A DNA stretch of 64,000 nucleotides from Bryobacteraceae bacterium CoA2 C42 (lineage in GTDB: Bacteria > Acidobacteriota > Terriglobia > Bryobacterales > Bryobacteraceae), in the NCBI GenBank assembly GCA_019931245.1, contig JAINDL010000035.1, positions 29,121-93,120 of the forward strand, given 5' to 3'. The notes below the pieces were generated by a model. That model did no database searches, had not been told where the DNA came from, and was given only the letters and a program-made list of their open reading frames with translations. The position numbers were made by a program, and so were the translations under genes. This document shows, one piece after another, positions 45,903 to 56,738 of this stretch. Within the stretch, counting starts at the first letter, position 1. The number at the start of each line of letters is the position of its first letter.

Positions 45903-48900
45903 TGGCAATCGAACGCCATGACAATGTGCTGCCGGAGGAGGCAGCGTTCACTTCCGATCTTCTCGCCCTCGCACGGGCGGTAGAAGCGGAGGGCGGTGCT
46001 GAGTCTCCCCGGCCAGAGGCGGGAGGGGGGGCTGAATGGAACCGCATCCGGATGCCGCAGGCGCGGAGCGTGTTGCCGCTGTTGGCCCTGTTTGCCAGCG
46101 GTTTCATCCTTTCCCCGTCCTTGACGGCGCAGGCCATCCGGGACCTCCCTGGATTCAAGTCCCGCAGTGTGCCCCGCAACGATGATGGCTCCGGCCCTTT
46201 TGTGTCACTGCCCTTTCCGATCAACTTTTTTGGCCGGCTGCGGGGCGGTTGCTGGGTGAACAACAACGGAAACATCACTTTCGACCGCGCCTTGTCTACC
46301 TACACCCCATTCGGACTGGAGAGCACACGGACGGAGATCATTGCTCCATTTTTTGCTGATGTGGATACGCGGGGTCAACGGTCTCGCCTCGTCACCTTCG
46401 GCGAGGATACCGTGAATGGACGTCAGGCCTTTGGCGCCAACTACCTGGATGTGGGTTATTACGCCAGTCATGACGAAAAGCTGAATCGCTTCCAGGTTAT
46501 CTTGATCGACCGATCCGATACGGGCTCCGGGAACTTCGATGTTGAGTTCAACTACGAGCGGATTGTTTGGGAGACGGGGGATGCCTCAGGGGGGTCGAAC
46601 GGCTTCGGCGGGGTTCCGGCGGCGGCAGGTTGGTCGAACGGATCCGGACTTCCCGGGACCAGTTTCCAACTGCCAGGTTCTCTAACCGCCGGGGCGTTTC
46701 TAGACAGCGGCTCGCAGTCCCTGGCGCGGCGCCGGTTGAACTCACCGGTCATCGGCCGGTATCTGTTTCGCGCCCGGGACGGTCAATTGAGTCCCGGGCT
46801 GCGGATCACATCAGGAAGTCCTTTACCGAATGGACGGCTTGGGTCGGCCTACTCCACGGTCCTGAGTGCCGAAGGAGGCTCCGCCTATCAGTGGACTCTC
46901 CTGCCGGACCCGGGTCAGTCGTTGCCCTGGCTGTCCCTGTCCCCGGCGGGTATCTTGAGCGGGACCCCTACGGTCGCGGGCACCTACCAGTTCACCGTGC
47001 GCGTGACTTCCCGCATCGATGGGCTGGAGGAGTCGGCCGCGCAGCGGGTTACCCTTGTTGTTCTCCCGGCGACTCTTCAGATTTTGAGCGGTACCTGCCC
47101 TTTGCCTGAGGCGACCGAGGGTGCCGTTTACCGGCAGACTCTGCGTGCGGCGGGGGCGCCCGGCCCCTACCTCTGGTCCTGGGGAGAGAATGGCGCAAGC
47201 CCGGTTTCCGGCCTTGCACTGAGCGAAGACGGCGTCCTGGCGGGAACGCCTACCACGGCGGGCTCCTACAACTTCGTCGTGCGGGTCGCCGGCAACCCCC
47301 GATCCGAGGTCGAGGCGGCCACCCGGGTGTGCGCCTTGACAGTCCGGGCCCGTCCCTCTCAATTGACTGTGTCATCCTGCCCCTCTCCCGCAGGTACGGC
47401 CGGCGTTGGCTACGACGAAATGGTTCAGGCCGCCGGAGGAGCGCGTCCATACCGTTGGCGAGCGCTCGGCGCATTACCGCCCGGTATCTCGTTTTCGGAG
47501 TCTGGCCGTCTTACCGGCATCCCCGCGGGTACCGGCGGCTTCGTCTACGCCGTGGAGGTCAGCGACGCCGTGGGGCTCACCAGCCGCCTTACCTGCAACC
47601 TGAATATCGAGGAGCCCGGGCTGACCGTCGAGACCGCGTGCCCTTTGGCGCCGGTCGACACGGGCCAAGCGTTGCGTATCCCCCTCGATGTGTCCGGCGG
47701 GATGGCGCCCTACGTCTGGAGCGCCGTTGGTACACTTCCCCCCGGGCTGGTCCTGAGCCCGGAGGGAACACTGCAGGGGACTCCGAACGGGGCGGGAGCG
47801 TATCAATTTCAACTCGTCGTTAGAGACCGGGACGGTCGGGCGGCGGGAAAACCGTGTGCGATTGGCGTACGCCGTGCGCCGCTGAGTATCTCCTCCTGCC
47901 CGCTGCCGCCTGCCCAACTGGGCCAGTCCTACGAAGCGAATCTCGCTGTCGAGGGTGGCGTGGCGCCGTACCTCTGGACGGCTAATGGCGCACTGCCTCC
48001 CGGGTTAACTGTTAGCTCCGAGGGCCGTTTGCGTGGTATCCCGGCCCGGCCAGGCACCTCCACCTTCCAGTTGACCGTACGCGACGCAAACGGCCTGGTC
48101 GCCACCCAGCAATGTGAACAGTTCGTTACTCCGAACTCCCTCCGTCTCCAGGGTGAATGCCCGCTGCCCCCGGCCACGGTCGGTTCGTTCTATCGCGCGC
48201 AGGCTATCGCGGACGGCGGCATCCCGCCCTACCGCTTTCGCGCCGAGGGACAACTGCCGGCCGGGGTGGTGCTGAACCTGGATGGTTGGTTTACGGGAAC
48301 CCCGCGTGAGCCGCGGAAGGGGGAGGTCACCGTGGTGGCCGAGGATTCCCGGCGGGCTATCGTAACCCGCACTTGTGCGCTGCAAGCGGATTTGCCCGAG
48401 CCGGCAAACCTGCGGTTAGTCGGCACGCCCTCCGTTGTCAACCCCGCCGGCGGTAGCCTCCCATTGGTATTGCAACTCGATCGCGCGTATCCGTTGCCTA
48501 TCAGCGGCTTGCTGTCGCTCGAGTCCCAGCCCGACACCGGTGTCGCCGATGACCGGGTCAATCAGGCCGACCCCGCCGTTGTGTTTGCCGCCAATGGTCG
48601 CCGACAACTCCCGTTCTCGCTTCCGGCCGGGCAACTGCGGTTTGCGGCCACCATTACCGGACCGGGTTCGGTCGCTGGATATCTCATGGCCCGCGTCGAA
48701 CGCTTGGAGATTGCCGGGCAGGCACAGGTGGCCACGCCAGGGGCGGCCCGGGTTACCGTACTTCGGACCGCTCCCGGTTTGACGGATGCCTGCTACGCCG
48801 TGGCGGCGGGCCAGTTGACTTTGCGCGTCACCGGAGCCAGTTCGACGCGGGACCTTACGGCGATCACTGCCTTCCTGAACGGGAACGAACTCAAAGATCT

Positions 48901-49090
48901 CAGTATTGGACCCTATGCGGCGGACTACTTCTCGAGCGAACTCAGCATCCGCACCGGTGGGACCTTCCAACTCGAAATCCCTCTGCCCACCCCCTCTTCT
49001 ACCAACGCCATCCGGGTAGACTCACTCCGTGTCTCTCTTGGGAACAAAATCGGGACCTCGGTGGAAAGAACCGCCCGAGCCTGCAATTGA
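45902..49090 (+). CDS. NIDO (nidogen-like) domain plus about six He_PIG/putative Ig repeats, secreted
   Basis: NNNGNITFDRALSTYTPFGLESTRTEIIAPFFADVDTRG; repeated CPLPxAxxGxxY...GGxxPYxWxAxGxLPPGLxLSxEGxLxGxP; start may be ATG 46052 (MPQARSVLPLLALFASGF). Confidence 0.85.
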   Translation: MAIERHDNVLPEEAAFTSDLLALARAVEAEGGAESPRPEAGGGAEWNRIRMPQARSVLPLLALFASGFILSPSLTAQAIRDLPGFKSRSVPRNDDGSGPFVSLPFPINFFGRLRGGCWVNNNGNITFDRALSTYTPFGLESTRTEIIAPFFADVDTRGQRSRLVTFGEDTVNGRQAFGANYLDVGYYASHDEKLNRFQVILIDRSDTGSGNFDVEFNYERIVWETGDASGGSNGFGGVPAAAGWSNGSGLPGTSFQLPGSLTAGAFLDSGSQSLARRRLNSPVIGRYLFRARDGQLSPGLRITSGSPLPNGRLGSAYSTVLSAEGGSAYQWTLLPDPGQSLPWLSLSPAGILSGTPTVAGTYQFTVRVTSRIDGLEESAAQRVTLVVLPATLQILSGTCPLPEATEGAVYRQTLRAAGAPGPYLWSWGENGASPVSGLALSEDGVLAGTPTTAGSYNFVVRVAGNPRSEVEAATRVCALTVRARPSQLTVSSCPSPAGTAGVGYDEMVQAAGGARPYRWRALGALPPGISFSESGRLTGIPAGTGGFVYAVEVSDAVGLTSRLTCNLNIEEPGLTVETACPLAPVDTGQALRIPLDVSGGMAPYVWSAVGTLPPGLVLSPEGTLQGTPNGAGAYQFQLVVRDRDGRAAGKPCAIGVRRAPLSISSCPLPPAQLGQSYEANLAVEGGVAPYLWTANGALPPGLTVSSEGRLRGIPARPGTSTFQLTVRDANGLVATQQCEQFVTPNSLRLQGECPLPPATVGSFYRAQAIADGGIPPYRFRAEGQLPAGVVLNLDGWFTGTPREPRKGEVTVVAEDSRRAIVTRTCALQADLPEPANLRLVGTPSVVNPAGGSLPLVLQLDRAYPLPISGLLSLESQPDTGVADDRVNQADPAVVFAANGRRQLPFSLPAGQLRFAATITGPGSVAGYLMARVERLEIAGQAQVATPGAARVTVLRTAPGLTDACYAVAAGQLTLRVTGASSTRDLTAITAFLNGNELKDLSIGPYAADYFSSELSIRTGGTFQLEIPLPTPSSTNAIRVDSLRVSLGNKIGTSVERTARACN

Positions 49091-49189
49091 TCAGGAAAAA
49101 ACTACTGTCATCTAGGCACTCTTGCTGATTGGGCACCGGCCGCTTTCTTTCTAAAATTGAGGAAAGGTCAGAGCCAAGGAACCCAATTC

Positions 49190-49387
49190 ATGCTAGCTAC
49201 CCGAGCATCCAAGTCGTATTATTCCGAGTCCGAAGCGGCGGAGGCTTTGGGAGTTTCCATCGAACAGTTCCGCTCTCTCGTGCGCACTCACATCGCGCCC
49301 TCCGACGAGGAGCAGCACATGATCCCGTCGACCACCTTCCAGCCCTCGGACCTCGTCATTCTTCGCCTCCTCGCCAACCTCCGATAG
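49190..49387 (+). CDS. Small helix-turn-helix-like protein (MerR-like N-terminal motif)
   Basis: MLATRASKSYYSESEAAEALGVSIEQFRSLVRTHIAPSDEEQHMIPSTTFQPSDLVILRLLANLR with AAGGA upstream. Confidence 0.65.
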   Translation: MLATRASKSYYSESEAAEALGVSIEQFRSLVRTHIAPSDEEQHMIPSTTFQPSDLVILRLLANLR

Positions 49388-49405
49388 CGATACAATAACC
49401 GGGGT

Positions 49406-50311
49406 ATGGCGAAACTCGGCTTTCTCGGATTGGGCATCATGGGATACCCCATGGCCCGGCATCTTCTCGACGCAGGGCATGATGTGGCCCTCTGGTCTTA
49501 CTCCCCCGCCAAGGTCACCGACCTGGCGTCCGGTCGGTCCAACGCCCGGCCCTGCGCTACTCCGAAAGAGGTAGCGGAAAACGCCGATTGCATCTTCCTG
49601 ATCGTCGGCGACACCGCCATGTCCGAAGCGGTCGTCTTCGGCCCCGACGGTCTGCTTGCCGGAGCGAAGCCCGGCGCCGTCATCGTCGATGCCTCGACGG
49701 TTGCCCCCGCCTACAGCCGGTCCGCCGCCGAACGTTGCAAACACAAGGGCGTCGAGTTTCTCGACGCACCCTGCACCGGCTCCAAACCCGGCGCCGAAGG
49801 CGGCACCCTCACCTTTATGATTGGCGGCGACCCGAATGTCTTCGCCGCCGTCAAACCCTACTTCGAACCCATGGGCAAGCAACTCTATTACTGCGGAGGC
49901 CCCGGCCTCGGCATGAACGCCAAGCTCACCCAGAATCTGATCCTGTCCAACCTCCTCCAGGCCTTCAACGAAGGCATGGTCCTCGCCACCAAGGCCGGCG
50001 TCGATCCCGACCTCATGGTCGATATCCTCAGCAACTCCGCCGCCCGCAGCGGCCTGATCTCCTTTAAAGCCCCCTACGTCTTCCGCCGCGACTTCTCCAC
50101 CAACTTCTCCGTGAAATGGATGCACAAGGACATCGGCCTCATGCTCGACTCGGCCAAAGAGATCGGCGTACCCCTCCCGCTCACCGCGTTAACCCAGCAA
50201 ATGTTCCAGGCCGCCATCTCCCTCGGCTCCGGCGATGAGGATATCTGCAGCACTATCAAGGTGTTAGAGGGAATCGCCGGTGTTGAGGTCAAGAGCAAGA
50301 CGACAGCATAA
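49406..50311 (+). CDS. NAD(P)-dependent beta-hydroxyacid dehydrogenase (3-hydroxyisobutyrate dehydrogenase/GarR family)
   Basis: LGFLGLGIMGYPMARHLLDAGHDVALWSYSP, FLDAPCTGSKPGAEGGTLTFMIGG, GPGLGMNAKLTQNL. Confidence 0.94.
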   Translation: MAKLGFLGLGIMGYPMARHLLDAGHDVALWSYSPAKVTDLASGRSNARPCATPKEVAENADCIFLIVGDTAMSEAVVFGPDGLLAGAKPGAVIVDASTVAPAYSRSAAERCKHKGVEFLDAPCTGSKPGAEGGTLTFMIGGDPNVFAAVKPYFEPMGKQLYYCGGPGLGMNAKLTQNLILSNLLQAFNEGMVLATKAGVDPDLMVDILSNSAARSGLISFKAPYVFRRDFSTNFSVKWMHKDIGLMLDSAKEIGVPLPLTALTQQMFQAAISLGSGDEDICSTIKVLEGIAGVEVKSKTTA

Positions 50312-50431
50312 ACCGTCGTCTCCATTTTTCAGAAAAAAACTCTTGCGATTCCAAAAATCATATTCTAATATTGAAAGTAAGACGGGGGGGCAACTCCCAC
50401 CAAAGCGAGACTAACCTCAATATAGACCCCT

Positions 50432-50480
50432 GAAGCATCCCTCCCGTCGCCCTTCGGGGTTCCTTGTCTCCCGGTGCTTC
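50432..50480 (+). promoter_or_regulatory. Possible structured leader upstream of dxr
   Basis: Outer arms GAAGCA (50432-50437) / TGCTTC (50475-50480) enclosing CCC-TTCG-GGG (50450-50459). Confidence 0.3.
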
Positions 50481-50531
50481 CTTCCTCCAAACTCCTCCTA
50501 ACCGAGTGATACCATAGACTTGTCTGCTTGG

Positions 50532-51689
50532 ATGAAGACCCTTACCTTACTCGGCTCGACCGGTTCGATCGGTACCAGCACCCTCGACGTGGTCCGGCAT
50601 CGCCGCGACCAATTCTCCGTCCACGCCCTCGTCGCCGGAAGTAATCTCGATCTCCTCGTCGAACAGATCCGCGAATTTTCACCCGCCCTCGCCGTCGTCG
50701 CTGACGCCAAACTCTGCGACGAACTCGCGCGCAAGCTCCATGCCGCCGGTCTCGCTCTTCCCGAACTGGCCCACGGCTCCGCCGGACGCCTCGCCGCCGC
50801 CATCGCCCCGGAGGTCGACATCGTCATGTCCGCCATCGTCGGCGTTGCCGGCCTGGAGGCCACCTACGAAGCCGTCCGCCGCCGCAAAATCATCGGGCTG
50901 GCCAATAAAGAGGTGCTCGTCGCCAGCGGCCAACTCGTCATGGCCGCCTGCCGCGAAGCCGGCACGGAGATGATCCCCGTCGACAGCGAGCACAACGGCG
51001 CCCACCAATGCCTCCGCGCCGGCCGTCGCGACGAGGTCACCAAGCTCATTCTCACCGCCTCCGGCGGCCCCTTCCGCCGCACCCCGGCCGCGGAACTCGC
51101 CCAGGTCACCGTCGCTCAGGCCCTCAATCACCCCACCTGGAAAATGGGCCAGCGCATCACCATCGATTCGGCCACCATGATGAATAAAGGTTTCGAGGTC
51201 ATCGAAGCCTGCTGGCTCTTCGATTTCCCCCCGGCCGAAGTCGAGGTCGTCGTCCACCCCCAGTCCTCCATCCACGCCATGGTCGAGTACAACGACGGCT
51301 CCGTCATCGCCCAGGCCTCGGCCACCGACATGCGGATGCCGATCCAGTACGCCCTCACCTACCCCGCCCGTGCCTCCGCCCCCGTCCCCCGCATGGACTG
51401 GAAAACCGCCCGCACCTGGGAGTTCGAACCCCCGGACCTCGACCGCTTCCCCCTGCTCGCCCTCGCCTACGCCGCCCAAACCGCCGGCGGCTCCGCCACC
51501 TGTACCCTCAACGCCGCCGACGAAGTCGCCGTCGAAGCCTTCCTCGCCGGCCGCATCTCCTTCCCGGGCATCGCCCGCGTCGTCCGGGAAACCCTCGAAA
51601 AGGTACCCAATCGCACCCCCCGCGCCGTCGAAGAGGTGCTGGAGATTGATCGCGCCAGCCGCCAGATGGCCCGCGCGCTCCTAGGATAG
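50532..51689 (+). CDS. dxr: 1-deoxy-D-xylulose 5-phosphate reductoisomerase
   Basis: MKTLTLLGSTGSIGTSTLDVVR, DSEHNGAHQCLRAG, LTASGGPFRRTP, HPTWKMGQRITIDSATMMNKGFEVIEACWLFD. Confidence 0.98.
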   Translation: MKTLTLLGSTGSIGTSTLDVVRHRRDQFSVHALVAGSNLDLLVEQIREFSPALAVVADAKLCDELARKLHAAGLALPELAHGSAGRLAAAIAPEVDIVMSAIVGVAGLEATYEAVRRRKIIGLANKEVLVASGQLVMAACREAGTEMIPVDSEHNGAHQCLRAGRRDEVTKLILTASGGPFRRTPAAELAQVTVAQALNHPTWKMGQRITIDSATMMNKGFEVIEACWLFDFPPAEVEVVVHPQSSIHAMVEYNDGSVIAQASATDMRMPIQYALTYPARASAPVPRMDWKTARTWEFEPPDLDRFPLLALAYAAQTAGGSATCTLNAADEVAVEAFLAGRISFPGIARVVRETLEKVPNRTPRAVEEVLEIDRASRQMARALLG

Positions 51690-51698
51690 CTGTCTCTT

Positions 51699-53033
51699 AT
51701 GATCTTCTTTCAAAACGTCTGGTGGGTCCTCGTCCTGCTCGGCATCATGATCCTCATTCATGAACTGGGTCATTACTGGGCCGCCCGCTACTTCGACGTC
51801 CGCGTCGAAGCCTTCTCGTTCGGCTTCGGGCCACGCCTGTTCGGCTTCCGCCGCGGCGAAACCGATTTCCGTGTCTCCCTGGTCCCCTTCGGTGGATACG
51901 TCAAGATGACCGGCGAGCAGACCGCCGACGAAGACGCCCCCGACGGCGCCGTCGCCGCCGACCCCCGCAGCTTTCTCGCCAAACCCCGCTGGCAGCGCAT
52001 GATCATCGCCTTCGCCGGTCCCGCCATGAACATCCTGCTGGCCCTCGCCTTGCTGACCGGCCTCTTCCTCTACCGCTACCCCAAAATCGTCGGCGCCGAC
52101 GGCCCGGCCGTCGTCGGCTACGTCGCCAAGGACTCCGTCGCCGCCAAAGCCGGCATCCTGCCCGGCGACCGCATCGCCCGCTTCGACGATATCGCCGACC
52201 CCACCTGGGAGGACGTAACCATTGCCGAAGTAGCCGCCACCAACCGCCCCGTCCCCGTCGTCCTCGCCCGCGGGTCCGGCCAGGTCATCGTCACCGTCAC
52301 CCCGGCCCTCGATGAGCAGATCGGCGTCGGCTCCCTCGGCTGGGCCGCGCAGCATGAGATTCAACTGGGCGGCGTCAGTCCCGATATGGAAGCCGCCCGC
52401 GTTGGCCTGCGGGCCGGCGATCTGCTCGTAGCCCTCGACGGTGTCGCCCTGCGCTCCACCCAAATGCTGCTGTCCCTCCTCAAAGAAGGGCAGGGAAAAC
52501 CGGTCGAACTCACCTACAGCCGCAGCGGCGAAATCCGCAAGGCGCAGGTGACACCCCGCGCCGTCGGCGAAGGCGACGCCAAACGCTACATGCTCGGTGT
52601 CCAACTCTCGCCCCGCGTCACCTTCGTCTCACTCCCCTTCGCCGAAGCCCTCCGCGAATCCGCCCGCCAGAACTTCCGCAGCGCCGGATTAATCGTCCAG
52701 TTCCTCCGCGGCATGGTCGAACGCCGCATGTCCCCCAAAAATCTCGAAGGACCCGTCGGCATCGCCCGGCTCAGCGGCGACGCCGCACGCGAAGGCCTCG
52801 CTTCCTTCGTCGGTCTGATGGCCGCCGTCAGCCTGAATCTCGCCATCTTTAACCTGCTGCCCATCCCCATCCTCGACGGCGGCACCATCCTCATGCTCGC
52901 CATCGAAATGATCATGCGCCGCGATCTAAGCCTCCAGATCAAAGAGGCCATCTTCAAGCTCGGCTTCGTGTTCCTCATGATGCTCGTCGTCTTCGTCCTG
53001 TACAACGATATCTCCAAACTCCTCCCGGGCTAG
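51699..53033 (+). CDS. rseP: RIP metalloprotease, site-2 protease family
   Basis: MILIHELGHYWAARYFDVRVEAFSFGFGPRLFGFRRGETDFRVSLVPFGGYVKMTGE (HExxH), PDZ domain, NLLPIPILDGG. Confidence 0.96.
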   Translation: MIFFQNVWWVLVLLGIMILIHELGHYWAARYFDVRVEAFSFGFGPRLFGFRRGETDFRVSLVPFGGYVKMTGEQTADEDAPDGAVAADPRSFLAKPRWQRMIIAFAGPAMNILLALALLTGLFLYRYPKIVGADGPAVVGYVAKDSVAAKAGILPGDRIARFDDIADPTWEDVTIAEVAATNRPVPVVLARGSGQVIVTVTPALDEQIGVGSLGWAAQHEIQLGGVSPDMEAARVGLRAGDLLVALDGVALRSTQMLLSLLKEGQGKPVELTYSRSGEIRKAQVTPRAVGEGDAKRYMLGVQLSPRVTFVSLPFAEALRESARQNFRSAGLIVQFLRGMVERRMSPKNLEGPVGIARLSGDAAREGLASFVGLMAAVSLNLAIFNLLPIPILDGGTILMLAIEMIMRRDLSLQIKEAIFKLGFVFLMMLVVFVLYNDISKLLPG

Positions 53034-53062
53034 AACCTGAGTCTCTCCTGCTAAAATATTAC

Positions 53063-53091
53063 TTGACAATGGATCGCGCAGATTCAATACT
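53063..53091 (+). promoter_or_regulatory. Predicted sigma70-type promoter of dnaK
   Basis: TTGACA (53063-53068), 17-nt spacer, AATACT (53086-53091). Confidence 0.6.
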
Positions 53092-53127
53092 TGTAGTACA
53101 CTAAAGCAGGAGGCAAAAGTTCTTGTC

Positions 53128-55041
<1,914 letters not shown>

Positions 55042-55098
55042 TTACCAGCCAGGAGCCGGTGGGGCCGCCGCTGTGCGGCCCCGCCGCCGAGGTGTGCC

Positions 55099-56259
55099 AT
55101 GCCGGAACGCAAAGACTATTACGGCACCTTGGGTGTCGACAAGAAAGCATCGGAGGATGAGATCCGCAAGGCTTACCGCCGCCTCGCCCGGAAGTATCAT
55201 CCCGACCTCAACCCCGGCGACAAAGCCGCCGAAGACAAGTTCAAAACCGTCCAGGAAGCCTACGACATCCTGAGCGAGCCCAAAAAGCGCGCCATGTTCG
55301 ACCAGTACGGCTTCTACTCCGATAGCGGCTTCCCCCCGGGCGGACCCCCTCCCGGCGGCGGCCCCGGCATGGGCTTTGAAGGCTTCGACTTCTCCGATTT
55401 CGTCAATCAGCAGACCGGGCGTCGCTCCGCCCCCGGAGCCGACACCGGCGGCCGCTTCAGCGATATCTTCAGTCAATTCTTCGGCGGCCGCTCCGGCGCC
55501 CAACCCCAGCAGCCCGAAAAAGGCGCCGATCTCGAATACACCCTCAACATCGACTTCTGGCAGGCCATTCGCGGCACCCAGGTCCGCCTCAGCATCTCCC
55601 GCCAGGAGTCCTGCGCCACCTGCCACGGCTCCGGCTCGGCCGGCGGCAGCGTCGCCTCCTGCCCCGAATGCAACGGCACCGGTCAGGTCAGCCAAACCGC
55701 CGGCGCCATGAAATTCAACCTTACCTGCACCCGCTGCAACGGCGCCGGACGCCTCCGCAACGTCTGTCCCTCCTGCCGCGGCGATGGCCGCGCCGCCCAC
55801 ATCGATTCGGTCGAGGTCCGTCTCCCGCCCGGTGTCGCCGCCGGCTCCCGCCTGCGCGTCGCGGGGAAGGGAAATGCCGGGCGCATGGGCGGCCCCGCCG
55901 GCGATCTCTACATCACCGTCCGCGTCGAAGAGCACGCCTTCTTCAAACGCGACGGCGATACCATCGAAATCAAGGTCCCCGTCACCCTCCCCGAAGCCGT
56001 TCTCGGCGCCAAAATTGAGGTCCCCACCATCGACGGCCGCGCCATTCTCAAAATCCCCCAGGGCACCCAGAACGGCCAGAAGTTCCGCCTGCGCGAAAAG
56101 GGCGTCCCCAACTCCCGCAAAGATACCCGCGGCGACCAGATCGTCGAAGTCGTCCTCCAGGCCCCGCCCGCCAACGACGAGCGCACCCGCGAACTCCTCC
56201 GCGAACTCGCCGAGCAGTATCCGCCCGACCCCCGGAGCGAACTCTGGACCAAGGTATAA
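55099..56259 (+). CDS. dnaJ: Molecular chaperone DnaJ
   Basis: KDYYGTLGVDKKASEDEIRKAYRRLARKYHPDLNPG, four CxxC zinc-finger motifs. Confidence 0.98.
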   Translation: MPERKDYYGTLGVDKKASEDEIRKAYRRLARKYHPDLNPGDKAAEDKFKTVQEAYDILSEPKKRAMFDQYGFYSDSGFPPGGPPPGGGPGMGFEGFDFSDFVNQQTGRRSAPGADTGGRFSDIFSQFFGGRSGAQPQQPEKGADLEYTLNIDFWQAIRGTQVRLSISRQESCATCHGSGSAGGSVASCPECNGTGQVSQTAGAMKFNLTCTRCNGAGRLRNVCPSCRGDGRAAHIDSVEVRLPPGVAAGSRLRVAGKGNAGRMGGPAGDLYITVRVEEHAFFKRDGDTIEIKVPVTLPEAVLGAKIEVPTIDGRAILKIPQGTQNGQKFRLREKGVPNSRKDTRGDQIVEVVLQAPPANDERTRELLRELAEQYPPDPRSELWTKV

Positions 56260-56278
56260 AGGTAGAGGTCCCAAGCCG

Positions 56279-56716
56279 ATGGCGAAACGCAACAAAGCTG
56301 CCTACATGATCTCGGCCGTGGCCGAGCAGTACAACCTCCACCCGCAAACCCTCCGCATGTACGAACGCGAGGGCCTCCTCAAGCCCTCCCGCAGCGACGG
56401 CAACACGCGCCTCTACACCGACGACGATATCGAACGCCTCGAAGTCATCCTCCAACTCACCCGCGAACTCGGCGTCAACCTCGCCGGCGTCGAAATCATC
56501 CTCAATATGCGCGAAAAAATGGAGGAGATGCAGCGGCAGATCGAACAGTTCGTCGCCTCGCTCAACTCGGAAATCGCTCAGCGCGTCCGCCACCCCGCCC
56601 CCGGCCCGGAGTCTCAGGCCCTCGTCCCCGTCATCAGCGTCTCCTCCCTCGTCCGCGTCGAAACAGAAGTCGCTCCCCCGGAATCCAAACCCCGCCGGAA
56701 GAAACTCACGCTCTAG
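56279..56716 (+). CDS. hspR: MerR-family heat-shock regulator HspR
   Basis: YMISAVAEQYNLHPQTLRMYEREGLLKPSRSDGNTRLYTDDDIERLEVI; third gene of dnaK-dnaJ-hspR; ATG 56279. Confidence 0.93.
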   Translation: MAKRNKAAYMISAVAEQYNLHPQTLRMYEREGLLKPSRSDGNTRLYTDDDIERLEVILQLTRELGVNLAGVEIILNMREKMEEMQRQIEQFVASLNSEIAQRVRHPAPGPESQALVPVISVSSLVRVETEVAPPESKPRRKKLTL

Positions 56717-56738
56717 CCCCGATACAATAGGAGGCTGA

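Noticed and set aside
47090-48400. Regularly spaced repeats suggesting a CRISPR-like array
   Set aside because: These are diverged protein-coding He_PIG repeats of ~85 aa, not short identical DNA repeats with unique spacers.
55784-56278. N-terminal extension of the hspR ORF
   Set aside because: Out-of-frame overlap with dnaJ; MerR homology starts at ATG 56279.
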